A stretch of DNA of 36,713 bases from Chromera velia (lineage: Eukaryota; Sar; Chromeraceae), in NCBI GenBank assembly GCA_018398765.1, contig JAHBMJ010001039.1:1-36713 (forward strand), given 5' to 3'. Position numbers and translations under genes: made by a program. Below the pieces are notes generated by a model, which worked only from the letters and a program-made list of their open reading frames with translations, made no database searches and was not told the DNA's origin. This document shows positions 1-12,600 of the stretch, piece after piece (within the stretch, counting starts at the first letter, position 1; the number at the start of each line of letters is the position of its first letter).

Positions 1-230
1 GGGGGGGTTGTGTGTGAAGAAAAGGAGGGAGAAGAAGAAACATATGTCTGTCTGTCTCTCTGAGGCAGAGAGAGAGAGAGAGACGGAGAGAGCGAGCGAG
101 CCAGCGACTGAATGAGTGAGTGACTGAGTGAGGGAGTGTCTACGTGTATGTGTCTTGATTGTGTGTCTCTTTGGGGGTCTTCATTTGGCCTTACTACTGT
201 CGCTCATCGTCTTTCGCACTTTTCTCAAAC

Positions 231-233
231 GTG

Positions 234-288
<55 letters not shown>
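231..288. repeat. (CT)n-(GT)n microsatellite forming a polypyrimidine tract
   Basis: A run of CT dinucleotides passes directly into GT dinucleotides and ends in the GTGCAG acceptor of the exon at 291. It stands where the polypyrimidine tract of the intron should be. Confidence 0.9.
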
Positions 289-290
<2 letters not shown>

Positions 291-645
291 GATTTGCATG
301 GCCCGCATGTACGAGGATGCGTACAACTACCTCCAGCTATTGTGCGGGGAGAGTCACGACTACGCGCGGTCTGCCTGGGTGAGTCGGTGTGCATTCCTGC
401 TGGCTCATCGCAACGCTTTTTTGGTGTTGATAAACAGCAGTGAAAACAGTACTTTTTCTGCAGTGTCTGAAAAGCAGTCGGGCGAATGTCTCTTTTTTTT
501 GTGTCTTTCAAGGCAACGCATTTGGACGTGCATCGATGTCGATTCCCCTCCCCTCCTTGACTTAATTTGACGTTGTGTTTCCATTGATTTCACGCCTTTC
601 TCTTGCCGAAGGAAGTTCCTTTTTTTTTTGCCCGCATGAGTGACG

Positions 646-682
<37 letters not shown>

Positions 683-1289
683 CCACACACACACACACAC
701 GCATACATGCACGCATACAAACATGCATACACGCATACACACATGCATGCTCACACATGCACACACATACACACACACACACATACATACATACAAACGC
801 ACTCACACACATACGGACGCACACACACACACACACACGCACATACACACACATATGTACGGACGCACAGAGAGAGAGAGAGGTCTTCTGAGTGTCCTGG
901 GAGAGCTGTGAGGGTCGGCTTGTCGTTTCAGCGCTCTTGCCTGACAGAGACCTGCATTCATGTGCTTTCCCCTTCCACCCCAGAGTGTGCGTGCGCCAAG
1001 GACGTGTAAGACTTCCTTCCGCCCCATGAATCCAGTCCATGCACGAGATTTGCGTTGCCGTAAGATTTGAAGAGAGCGGGAAAAGAGTTTCTGTGTGTGC
1101 AAAATGGTCTGCATGCGTGGTCACGATGTGAAAACAGATGGATTCTTGGTTGTCCGTTGATGCACATGGCTGCTTGCCTGCTTGTTTGCTTGATTGATTG
1201 GTTCATTGCAGGAAAAGTTTTGGAATGTGAACGGCACCACGGCGTTCCCCTCCTCCCAACAAACAGGGACGCTCGGAGGGGGGCAATGA
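291..1289 (+). CDS. 3' end of a multi-exon gene, TPR-like tail, product unidentified (partial)
   Basis: Two exons can be joined. The first is 291-378, entered through a (CT)n(GT)n tract ending in GTGTGCAG and left by GTGAGT. The second is 1212-1289, entered through CATTGCAG and ending in TGA. The first exon starts with one base of a split codon and ends in phase 0, and the second continues in phase 0, so the pair reads ...YARSAW then EKFWNVNG... with about 25 residues before the stop. The segment [20 protein letters not shown] looks helical, with alternating aromatic and alanine positions as in tetratricopeptide repeats. That is only a resemblance, and I do not recognise the family. The intron of about 830 bases is mostly a CA-rich microsatellite. 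The gene starts outside the window to the left; nothing before base 291 looks coding. Confidence 0.55.
645..862. repeat. Interrupted (CA)n microsatellite inside an intron
   Basis: About 220 bases of CACA runs with scattered CATA and CATG interruptions, ending in a short GA run at about 868-882. It lies within the intron of the left-edge gene. Long open frames on both strands here (poly Thr-His, or Cys-Val on the reverse) come only from the repeat. Confidence 0.9.
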
Positions 1290-1977
1290 CTGATGTTGGC
1301 TGCTGGTGGGTTCATCATGGGTTCATCCTTTGATTGTCACGTTGAGAGAGCAGATGAGACAAGATGGGAGGCAGTTGGGTGCGGACAGAGGAAGAATTAA
1401 GAGCTACGGTGAGGATTCAGCTCGTTTGCAGCGCTCGCAATCATCGAATTGAGAGAGTAAGTTCATCCTCACACTGGGAGGCCTGAATTAAAGAGAATGG
1501 AGGTCAAATGTCGTACAGACCCGCAGGAAACCCAAAAGACCGCTCTAGAGACCGCTAGCTTCATTCAATAATACCTAGATGTTGTCATTTCTTTTAACAT
1601 TTCCTGGAACGTATCGCTCCGTATTCAATTTTAAGAATCAATCCATTCAATCTTTCAATAAAACCAGCAATCAAGACGTCTTCTCTCGGTCAGATTGAAG
1701 TGCTATGGGTTAGGCTGTGGGCCGTCACCCGGCCATGAGTAAAGCGGTAAATTACAGTATATCGGGACTGTGACCTGCTACATGTTGGTACATCTTACTA
1801 TAGGCTCCTAGCTATATTCTAAAGAAAAAACAGGTCTGCCCTGACTCTGACAGAATTTCTGACTCCGAAAATTTACATTTTTTTGTGTTTTGAAATAATA
1901 CTTTAGAGAGATTTCACATCATCTGAATGTATTTTTCTCGATTCTCTTATTGTTAACTCTTTATGTTTTCAAATAAG

Positions 1978-2140
1978 AACGCTCTCAGTGCAAAGAGTGC
2001 AGGGGTGCGTCTATTTACGAGCATGGGAGAGTGCGCTCTCGGTGTAAAGAGTGTGGGGGTGCATCCATTTGCAAGCGAGGGAAAGTACGCTCTTCGTCCA
2101 AAGAATGTAAGGGCACCCCACGTTTACGTAGAATACACAG
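1978..2140. repeat. 54-bp imperfect tandem repeat, about 2.5-3 copies
   Basis: GCTCTC-type anchors recur at 1981, 2035 and 2089, exactly 54 bases apart. The units share the pattern AAAGAGTGNRGGGGTGCRTC followed by CATTTRCRAGC. Because 54 is divisible by 3, the plus strand stays open for 66 codons and encodes an 18-residue repeat (AKSAGVRLFTS, VKSVGVHPFAS, PKNVRAPHVYV). I do not claim it is translated. Confidence 0.75.
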
Positions 2141-3529
2141 CGCATGGTGACAGCGGCATCTAGAGCGGCATAGTACACGTCTCTAAGGCAGGTTCCCAAG
2201 CCGAGCTCAAACCGACTGCATGAGGTCTTCTAAAAAAATTTTGACCGGTCCAAAATCTAAAGTTATATACTTTAAATTGGTTAATCTTAGACAATGCTAG
2301 AGGCAATGATCTATAGATGAAATACATCAAGATAAAGCTTAGGAACGTATTTTTGACGTTTTACTATATACCATGCACCTTCTAGAAACCTCTAATACTT
2401 TATAGATCGGCTGGTCCAAAAGTAGACTTTAAGTGGTTTAAAATGGGATTTTGACTCGGCAGAATTAATGTCTGTCATGTGAATAATCGTCTGAATCCAA
2501 ACCTAGGCCATCCACTATCCCAAATTTTGTCCAATTCATTAGGGTATATACATCTTTAAAATGATAGTCAGCCTTTAAATTAATTTAATTTGATTAAATG
2601 CGATATTAGGGTACTACTAGCTATAATGCTAGCTATAATGTGATATATATTCTTTAATCTACCTTACGTGTTGTGACTTGCCGAACGCTAAACGCCTATT
2701 ATGGGCCGATAGCGATGGCGTATGATGATGATGATGATGATAATTACGTTTGTCATATAACTAGAATTCATAAAAAAACAATAAGCAATTAACTTTGAAC
2801 TAGACTTTTGAAAGCCTTCCTGTAAAAAAAAATGTTAGGAAAAAGTCGATATCTAGATTGACTCTACACTCAGGCTGGATGGGGTGGAAACTAGAGTGGA
2901 AAGCAGGAATATGATCCAGGGCTAGATGATAGCCTAGATCCATGGTGTGATAAAGTACAGAACTTGAAATATAAGCCAAGATTGATGGATGGCCCAACCG
3001 GGGGGAAAAGAAGTGGAATCTGCAGATCATATACACTGACATACGTAAAGTTTGCTAAATTATCATCAATTATAGCTTTTTTTAATTACATGGTTTGCCG
3101 TGCATACAGTGCACGTAGAAAGGTGTATTTAGAGCTTAATATATGCATAACGCTAGGCATAACGTTACAGTCAAAACAGTCAAGACTCAATCTTTACTCC
3201 ATCTATTCGAACCCCAGTTTGAAGAAAGATTCTAGGCTAAATTCGAAGAACAGCTGTAGGAACAGTTCTAACGTATAGTAGATAATCACACATAACATAT
3301 AGCCTGAACAAACATTACAATGATCTAGCATTACATAACAAATAGTTAGTTAGCGAAAGCTTATATTCAAAAGGTATCAAGAGCTTACTGGCTTTGACTA
3401 TCTGAATTTAATTAAAGTAACTTGAATTCACATATCTATATATATATGTACAATTTATATAATACAAAATAAAATTACTCTAGAAAATTACTTGCAATTT
3501 TACGTCATTTCTACTTCTTCAGTGTTAGA

Positions 3530-3777
3530 CGTCGGCTAAAGAAAAAAAAAAAAGATCCCCCAAAACCCTTTGCTTTTTTTTTTTTTTTTTTTTTTTTTTT
3601 TTCAGTCAAACAACTGCATGTTGTTCAAGTGTTGCATAGGTGTTGTTCATGTGTTGCATAACTGTTGTTCAAAGTTAAGTGTTGTTTAGAGTAGAAAAGT
3701 AAAAAACAAAGAAAAAAAAAAAAAAGATCTCCTCTGATCGCTTACTTTTTTTCTTTTTTTTTTTTCTTTAGCCGACG
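3530..3777. repeat. Small element with inverted CGTCGGCTAAAG-oligo(A) ends and a 22-bp repeat core
   Basis: The left end reads CGTCGGCTAAAG followed by an A run (3530-3552). The right end is its exact inverse, T run then CTTTAGCCGACG (3755-3777). Between them lie a long T tract (3573-3602), a core of about three 22-base units of the type TGTTGTTCAAGTGTTGCATAGG (about 3619-3688), and an A tract (3711-3725). A related core sits at 32786-32850 in the opposite orientation. No reading frame or clear target-site duplication was seen. It behaves like a short non-autonomous or foldback-type repeat. Confidence 0.6.
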
Positions 3778-3918
3778 CCTAGTTTTAGTGTTCGACATAA
3801 ATGTATCAAATCCATTTAATATAATTAAGCCATTGAAGTCTTTACAAATCGTCCGCCTTGCCACTTTGTTTGAATTGTAAATATGTTTTAGTCCAGTCAC
3901 GATGCCTGGCCTTTCAGA

Positions 3919-6900
3919 TCATAACACGCCCTCTGCACCTACACACCGTTTGCTAAGGTCGCCCTCCCCGGCAGATGTTATCGCGTCCTTCGAAAGAGCT
4001 TCTTCCCCAAAAGGAAGCAGCGTCTGCACACCATCGGCATCTACATCAGGAGATTTTCCTCCTGCAGATCGGCGGCGATCTGTTTTCTTTTGAGGTGACC
4101 CTCCCCGACTTCCCCGTGACCCCTCGGTATCTGTCTCCCCGAACCACTCGGATGAGAGACCGAGGCCTCGAGTGCCTTCTGCTGTAGTCTCAAGTTGGTC
4201 AGCGTCCCCTCCTTCTGCTTCCTCGTCTTCTGGTCCATTCAGTTTCTCCAGAAGTGTCGTACGGCCTGCTGGGGGGTGGACGTGGTGGTCCTCTGTGTCT
4301 CTTTCTTTCTCATCTTCCACTGAGGAAATTGAGCAGGGGGAGCCTGAGGAGGTCAGGGTGCGGAGAAGGTCAGCGTGTTTGTCCTTCAAATGAGTCAAAA
4401 GGAGACGGTCAGTGGTGAAAATTTCAGAACAGTCGGGAGACGGGCACACAAATCTGGGGGGAGGGAGGGTGTCGTGGAGTCTCAAAAGGAGACTGTTGAG
4501 CTCTGATAGGCTCTCTGCATCGTCTGCTGTCTGTTTTTGTTTTTGCCTTTCCTGTCCCCCCTCCGCAATCATCTCTGCCACCTTCAGCAGGGCGCCGTGA
4601 AGAGAGGCGAGGTCCCCAGGCAGCCAGACGAGGGAAGTGTCGATGGCGAGGTTGGTGATCACCTGATCGAGTGCAGATGAAAGAAAAGGAGAGGAGAGGA
4701 AATTCTGACTGAATGTACTCCTTTGCGTGAACCCACCAGACATTCAGCACATAGTGTAAACGACATCCCCCCGACTTGTGCAATATTCAGGAACGGAAGG
4801 AGCAGGAGGGAGCCTGAGTGAATGATCATGCCTCTGAGATTTGTTACAGCACTGAACAGAGGAGACTAAAGAGGGTCCTCGGGAGACGTTAAGAGAGGAG
4901 AGGGGACAAAGAAGAAAGGGAAAGAGAACAAAAGAAGAATCGGGAAAGAAAGACAACATCATGTGGAGAAAGCAGGTAAACGAGAGCGCAGAGGCGAGTG
5001 ATGTAAAGCAGAAGAAAGGGACGCTGGCTTTGTCAACCACAACAAAAAAAGGCGGACGTTCAATCATGTTGATGCCAAGATGCTAAGAAAAACAGGCGGC
5101 CTGCCTACCTTAGCAACGAGGCCAACAAGGGACCAATCGTTCCCCCTTCCTGCGTCAATCAAAAGTTCCGACAGTCTCTCCGCAACCCCTCCTGAGCAGG
5201 CGTCAGAGAGGAGAGAAGGAGCGCAGTCCCGGTCAGCAGAGAGGTTCACCAGAGCTCCTGCAGAGATAGAGGAAAACGAGTCAGGCAGCCAGACAGGAAC
5301 GAAAAGAGGAAGGAAGGAAGAAAGAAAGGAAAGCACCCCTGACACAAGAGAAAGGCGCTGAATAAGTTCGGGTTGGCGAACCGTTGTGTGTCGCACAAGA
5401 TCAACATAAATTTGACCCAGGATTTAAGGGACAGCGAAAGCATGGCAAAGCAGCCAGCGACTCTTGTCTGTGTGTTTCACCCCTGATCGCTGACGGAGTT
5501 CCGGCTTTCGGATAGAATTTCTTTGAATTCGGGCAGTCTCGTTAAAGTTTTTGCGGTCTGACGTACCAGTAGCGTAGTATACCAAGTCCCTGTATGAGTG
5601 ATCCAGCAAAGCGACTACCAGGGCGTCAGTCCCTGTGTCTCTCATCTGCAGCCTCACGTCCTGCAAAACGAAGAGACAGACAGACAGGAAGATTTGAGAA
5701 ACCTTTCTGGGTGTGATTGAAGGATTGCGCATACACAGAGAGGCTCTAGAAGACTGTGTTAGCGCCGGAGGGAATTCATCAGAGGCCCCACAGATCGATC
5801 GATCGAATTGCCCCGGCCCCTTTCTCACAATTCTCTACCTAATTGTGTGAATCCCCCCGTCCTTTCCCAGTCCTCCCCCCCCCCCCATCTAAGCAGACCG
5901 ACTCTGTGTCTCGACAGATTCCCCATCGCCCTCACGGTCTCCATCAGACATTCAGGGTTCGAGGGGTCAGTCAGTAGAAGGTGGAGGAGCTTGCAGAGCT
6001 GCACACAGGCAGGCAGATAGGCAGGGGGAGAGATCGAGGGCGTGTTACACGAGTCCCATCGGACACGACTCGCGTACCTATTTTCGATTTTCATTTCCAA
6101 ACAGGAGACACACGAAGACAGGGGAGAAAAAAAGAAGACGTGCAACCCGGTCCAGACCCAGACAGACCATCGAAGAAAAAGAGAATCAAGACTGTCTGAG
6201 CAAGTGAGCTTAATTACCGTTTTCTTGGTCTGCTGCACCAGCAGGAGGTTGCTGGGGGAGTCGAAATAGAGGAGATTCGTCACCGCAGCAACGGTGTTCA
6301 GGACCAACTCCTGCAATCACATGGCATTTACTCAATTTCTCAAGTTCTTTCTCAGGAGATCGATGAGGGAAGCGAAACCTTTAATCCAGATGAGGGTCAC
6401 ACAAGAGAAGGCTCTAAAGGAAAACATGTATGACTTTCAATGTAAAAAGCTGTTGGATGCGTGTCCATAGACTACCAAGGGAATCCCACATGCAGATTCA
6501 CGCCTGTGTGGGTGTCCCTTCACCGAAGCATCGACTGATGATAAGTCCGCGTGCATCCTCACTCACACACTGCCTCCCTCAGCTCCCCTTCACTGGACAC
6601 TTTTCTCTTTCTCTACCTCTCTGCTGACCTCACTCGAAGAGATTCGTTTTGCTCCCAGGAGATCCAGAAGAGGAAGCACCTGACGGATGCATGGGCGGAC
6701 GGAGAGATTTCACCAAAGAGTGAAGACACGATTATGAAAAGAATCAAAGGAATACGCAACAGAAAAACAAAAATGGCTGTTGGAAGAGGGAGCCTCCTTC
6801 TAGGAGGAGGAGGCATCGATTTGTTCCGGAGAATCAAAGGACAACGAGGACACCTCGACGAGGGAAAACGGGCCAAGAGGTGTTCTTTGAAAAACACAAA

Positions 6901-8384
6901 GTGACAACAAACAACCAGACATGAAAAAACCCGAAGCATGACAGAACCTGAATGACATCCTGTCCAGCCCCCCACCCAGACGACCCTCTACTTACCATTG
7001 TGCTGGTTGCTGCAGTCATCGTCCCGACTGTCGTGTTGATTGCAGCATTGGCCAGAAGCCGGACGCTCTTGATAAGGACCTCCTCTGTTTCACTGCAAGA
7101 AGGAAGGAGGAAGTCCGGCGGGCACACAGTCATGCAGGCTCACAGACAATGAAACCACCGATCCAGAAAAGCAGTCTCAAGGCAATCAAGTACCCTCGTG
7201 CCAAAATAGATCAAGAAAAACAAGGGAAGAGAGGCAACAGGGGCGCAGGAAAGAAGTTCGGGAGGCAATAGAAGGCACTCCTATCCACGAAAATGTCAAC
7301 AATGGTCACACGAGAAAAGACGGATTGGCAAACGGACAGCTGAATGAGGGGGTGGAGGAAACAATAGATGAACAAGCCGATGGCTAGCTCGGCAGTCACG
7401 ACATGCAGATCGAAGAATCAGATGTATGCGGGGAGACACCACATGCGCTGTTGCCCCACGCAAGACAAACCCACCTGGACGAATCCGATTTCGTTTTCTC
7501 GTTTGTTTCTCCTTTTGCAACAGCAGCCTGTGCATGTGCGATCGCCAGAGTTCTGTCTCTCTGGAGATACTCCTCCAAGATCCTCGGCAGGAGAGCCGCG
7601 CCTGGAGAGGAGACATAGAAGCAAACAATTAAGTAAGGGAGCGAGCGCCGACAGAGAAGAAGAACGACGGTCACAAAAGAGTGGCCAGGAGGACAGAAAA
7701 GATGAACGTCTGATGCACCATTGACAGAAAAAAAACGACGAAAAAGTTTCTTACAGGAATGACTTATTTTAGTTCCGTCAGATCTCCAAGCAGATTGCAT
7801 TTGAGGGAATTCAAATCATTTGAAGAAACAGAGTTCGGAGGCTGCTCTCTATCCCCTTCCTTTGTGCTTGTACAATCACCCTCGGGAGAGTCTTTCCGGT
7901 ACCCGCACATTCTTTCAGACTCTCTTTGCATGCATTCGGGCTAGTTCCTTCTTAGTCTTCCTCCTGACCTTCGCACTCAAAGAAGAAGAACACTCGTGCT
8001 TTGTCAAACTTCGCACACAGATTCCCCAGGAGAAAGGTTAGACGGACGACGACTGCCGGCTTTTTCACGTTCACGTCCAAAGTGCTGCAGGTGGATGAGA
8101 AATTTCGACCAAGAGTGAAACATGTCAATACAGCAAGGGAGAAAGGCAGGAACGAAGCAGTGAAGGAAGAAAAAGATACTGACAAAAAGAGCAATAGGTG
8201 CAGACAAAAAAGACTTCGTGTTCATTCAAGGGAGTGATAGAACGAAGGAGGGCAGAAAAGGAAGCAAGAAAGAACGAATGAGCGAACAATGCAAGTAGGA
8301 GAAAGAGAGAGTGAAAGAGAGAGCGAAAAAGAGACAGAGACAGAGACACACAGAGAGAGACACACACACATAGAGAGAGAGAGC

Positions 8385-8427
<43 letters not shown>

Positions 8428-8479
8428 GGGGAGAGAGAGAGAGAGAGAGAGAGCGAAAAACGGGGGAGAGAGAGAGAGC

Positions 8480-8515
<36 letters not shown>

Positions 8516-9610
8516 AAAGAAGGAGGGCGGGAGGAGAGACAGAGACACGGACACAGAGACAGACAGACAAACTGACAGACAGACTGACTGACTTGCAGAT
8601 CTGCAGGAGGGTCGGGGGACTCTCTGCCATCGCAATAAGGCACTCATCACTGAGAGACAGCTTTGCAAGCAATCTGCAAGCATGGTAAAAGAGCAAACAC
8701 AAGAAAGTGAGGAGGCAGGCAGTAAAAAAAACCCTCAGTTCTTGTTAGAAGACCCCAAACAACCAACTAAGAAACAAACAAAGGTTCGGACGGACCTGGA
8801 GATATTCAGGGTGAGTTCGTCTGCTTTGGGGAAAACTCTGAGAAGCCTCGCGAGTGCCGGGATGGCCTCTGCCCGTACGACCTGACTGTGGACTCTGGAG
8901 GAGACGGCAAGATTTCTCAGAGCAGCTACGACTTGGATGAGGACCTGAGCCTCTGCTGAGCTGCAAAAAGAAGAATTACACGTCGATGCAGAGAATCAAG
9001 GGAAGGGAAACGAGAGGGTTTGTTGAAACTCTGTTGTGCATATGTTTTCTTTCTTTCTTTCTTTCTTTCTTTTCTTTTCTTTCTTTCTTTCTTTCTTTCT
9101 TTCTTTCCTTCCTTCTTTCCTTCTTTCCTTCTTTCTTTCTTTCTTTCCTTCTTTCTTTTTCTTCTCTATTACATGTAGCGATTGTCAGAGGAGGAGACGA
9201 CGAGAACAATAAAAGGGCAGCTGTAAGAAGGGCCTGGGCACCTTTGAGCAAGCTCGCACTTTCCGAAGACACACGCTAAGGCAAGCTAAGAGGAACCAAC
9301 TCGAAAAGGAACACACAATATCAAGAAAAGTGCCATGCAAAACAAGAAACAAACTGACACACCTTCCGACAAGGCCGTCGGACCCCAGAAGTTCCGACAG
9401 GATTCCGATGGCTGCATGCACGCAGGCAGGCACAGACAGAGAGAGGGGCGGGGGAAGGTGGAGATAGAAAAAAGGAGCGGGGAGACTGATCAGAAGACAG
9501 AAAAAAGAACCGATCCTTTGGGACATGGAGAGAGGAAGAAAGCAAGGACAATGTCGTGTGAAATGGATACACAGAGTCCAGAGATTGGAATGCGACGCAA
9601 TGGGTCCAGT

Positions 9611-9652
<42 letters not shown>

Positions 9653-12600
9653 ACCACAGACCTACGGCCACAGTCACCGATAGAGAACCACGCTGCCACG
9701 CGCACACAAAAGAAGAAAAGAGCAGACAGACCTCCGATGTCTCCCAGAAGAGTCGCGTTGTCGGAATTCAACGAAGAGTTCTTCAAAAATGCTGTCAAAA
9801 AGAGGAAAGCCTCCCCTTGTTGTTCCGCCATCACTCGTGCTCCAGGGAGGCCGTTGGTTTTAACGGAACCTGCCCCGGCACCTGCTCCTGCATGCTGGAC
9901 GGGCTTTTGTCCCTGCGCATCAGTTGGTGAGCTCCCTGGTTTGCCTTTCCCCCCCTCGATTGACGTGCGGGAGGCAGGAAGGGTGCCCCCTTTGAGCACG
10001 TCACAGACGGCGTCAAGGAGACCGACGGTACGGAAAAGCTCGTCGTGCTTCTCGGCTGCAGTGCGGCAGACCATCAAGGAAAGGCAAAAGGATTGTGTAC
10101 ATTATCAAACAAGACTGCACAGGGGTCTCTGCGAAGGAATGCTTTTTTCTATTCTTTGTGCTCCAGCCGTTGCAGAGAACACTCACGAAGTTGTGACTGT
10201 CGACCGTTTTCTTTCAGAAGTTTTGCGAGAAAACGGCCCGTCAAGAGCTTCTGCCTGTGCTCACCTCCTGAGACAAACCCGCTGTTCTTTCTGCAACCCG
10301 GTGCGACCATGAGTTGAAGGGATCCATCTGACCCACGTCAACCCAAGTCACTCCCTCCCTCTCACCTTTGCTGAGTCGGAAGAGAAGCTTCGAGACTTTC
10401 ACCAATGCCTCCTGACTCTTCGTCCGAGCCGCCAACCCCGCAGAGACAGAGCCGCTCCCCGTTTTGGTTGGCGTCTCCGGGGACTTCGGAGACGTCGCAG
10501 CAGAAGAGGAAGAGGCAGAAGAAGAAGAGGAGGAAGAGGACCCCACTTCCCCGGGTTTCTCTTCAGGAGAGACGGCGAGGCTCGCATGGAGACGCAGAGC
10601 AGTCTTGCACAGACGCAGGGCCCACTGCAACACATCATTTTTTTTTTTTGTAACACAAACGCATGTACAAACGCAGGGCCCACTGCAACACATCAATTCA
10701 AAGAAACATGCAGGTGCTCATTCAACGGCAGTATTCATGCATGATCTTTTTGTTCGAAGATGCAAGTGTTCATTCAACGGCAGTATTCATACATGATCTT
10801 TTCGCTTTTCCTCCCCCCATTCACAAAATTTTCTCCACGATCCTTTGCCCCGAGCAGAGTGACGATCTAAAGAAAAAGGGAATTGCATACATATTCTTTT
10901 CGAGGAGTGAGAACCTAGAGACGCCTATGGCACAGTCCCACCTTTGAGTCTGTGGAGTTTCCCCAAGGAGCACTTGGAATCCGAGCTTGGCTTTCCGGGG
11001 CCCTCGGTGGTCTTCCCTTTCGGGGACGCTCAGGCGAAGCTCCCTCTGCCCCCCCCGCTCCCCCCCCAGATCCCGCCCCGCTGCCTGCCAGGAGACCCAC
11101 TACAGCCACCAAGAGAGAAGATGCCAATTCGTCAACTGCCTTCCCGGCCTTTTTGTTATTTCGGAGACTCTCACAGACTCTCTGGACTACAGAGGGGGCC
11201 GAGGCGATGGACGCAAGGACGCTCTCGGGAGTCTCCACTGCCCCTTCCCCAGCACGCTCCTGAGTACCGATTCCGGGAGATCCGGGCTCCGACCTGAGAG
11301 AGGAGAGGAGACCGCAGAAGAAAACAGAAGAGATACAGGTGTGTACGCTCTTTCATGCATCCATTCACTCTTTCTCCTGATAGCCTCTTCCCTTGCTCGC
11401 AGAAAACTAAGCCAGACTGCGCACGGATTTCGTTTTGGTTTTCAAAAATGAGGAGATGAAGTCGCGGAAAAATAAGAGGAATGTCGGCAGGCAACATCCA
11501 GCCAGGGAGAGAAGGAAAGGACGGACACATCCCTATGCAGGCAGGCAGGTCAACGGACACACCCTGGAGATGATGGGTGCATGCGTGACTGCATGTGCTG
11601 TGCCAAGGTCTGAAGTGCCGCAACTTGCTTTCGAATTCCCTCACTCCAGCTGCTTGAGGCGACGGGAGACGACTCAAGAGCCTCCTGGTTTGATGGGGGG
11701 GGAGGGAAGGGAGTACTGCTACCGTTGGTGTTCGTGTTGGCAATCATGTCTGTCGTTGTCGGTGCTTTGGGGGGTTTGGGTCTGCTTCCACTGGCGCTGT
11801 TCAGAGTCGTTCTTTCTGTAATCACAGTGCGACCTCCGAGACCGTGACTCCGGGCCGTTCTAGGCTTCTCCCCCTGGAGGGAGTTGGAGGGAGGCGGAAC
11901 AGGGACCACCATCGGCGTTCCCACCCTGCTCCTCGGATTGAGGCCGTACTGCATCTCTGCTCCTCTCTGCAGACATGAACAGGTAGCGAGAGAGAGACCA
12001 CCGTGCATGTATTAGAAGAGGAAAAGGACACGCGAAAAGATTTACATGCGTACACGCGAGTAGAGGGGCGTGCCGGGTTGTGCTTGGGGATTGAGTGCGT
12101 CAAATTCTGTCTTTATCAGACCCTTGGAGCAATACGATACAATGGAAAGTACGATCGGAAAGATATTCGCTCAGTTTTGCAAAGAAATTGAGTAGCTACG
12201 CAGGGAGACACAGCGACCAGCCAACCGACCGAAGCTTCGAGCAGGGACTCCCTCATAGAGAAGCCAGGGCGCATAAGATACCCTGTGCCTGGCCTCGTAA
12301 CCCCTTCATCGGCATGAAAGAGAGACCTGCAGAGGATTCAGGATTTATGAAGTCACGAGAAGAGCGTTGAGAGGACAATCAACACTTATACATGCGATAC
12401 AAAATGCATTCTCTCTGTTGTGCAACAGTTGGACTACTGAGAAACCAAACAGCCCAACCTGTCACTTGCAGCTGGCGTAAACGGTCTAGTCGGCTGGGCA
12501 AGGGATGCTCTTGCTTGTCGAATTTCGTTTGCAATTCTGCTTCTTTGCAGATGCTTCGCGAATGGGTCATCGTTGTCCTCCCTCTGGTTGTTGCTGTTGT

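Larger units (their letters stand above)
1290..3918. other. Intergenic, AT-rich, no gene recognised
   Basis: Between the stop of the left-edge gene and the stop of the ARMC2-like gene (tail-to-tail arrangement). Composition drops to AT-rich from about 1560. It contains a 54-bp tandem repeat (1978-2140), a short ATG/GAT triplet run near 2723-2740, and an oligo-A/T element with a 22-bp repeat core (3530-3777). No exon with plausible splice sites was found. Confidence 0.6.

Noticed and set aside
405..1124. Long minus-strand frame (239 codons) and several plus-strand frames over the CA repeat
   Set aside because: Composition is only repeat-derived (Cys/Val or His/Thr runs). No splice context; it lies in an intron.
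3619..3688. CRISPR-like short repeats
   Set aside because: The 22-base units are contiguous with no unique spacers, and the genome is eukaryotic. They are a minisatellite core.
3902..4393. Plus-strand frames opposite the last ARMC2 exon
   Set aside because: Shadow frames. The minus strand encodes armadillo helices and the C2H2 finger without interruption.
8125..8702. Minus-strand frames of 150-170 codons rich in Ser and Leu
   Set aside because: Products of the GA/GAAA microsatellite. Only the part 8593-8673 is a real ARMC2 exon, in one of these frames.
9335..10312. Plus-strand frame of 325 codons
   Set aside because: Mirror of the ARMC2 exon 9732-10055 and flanking introns. The minus strand has the homology and splice sites.
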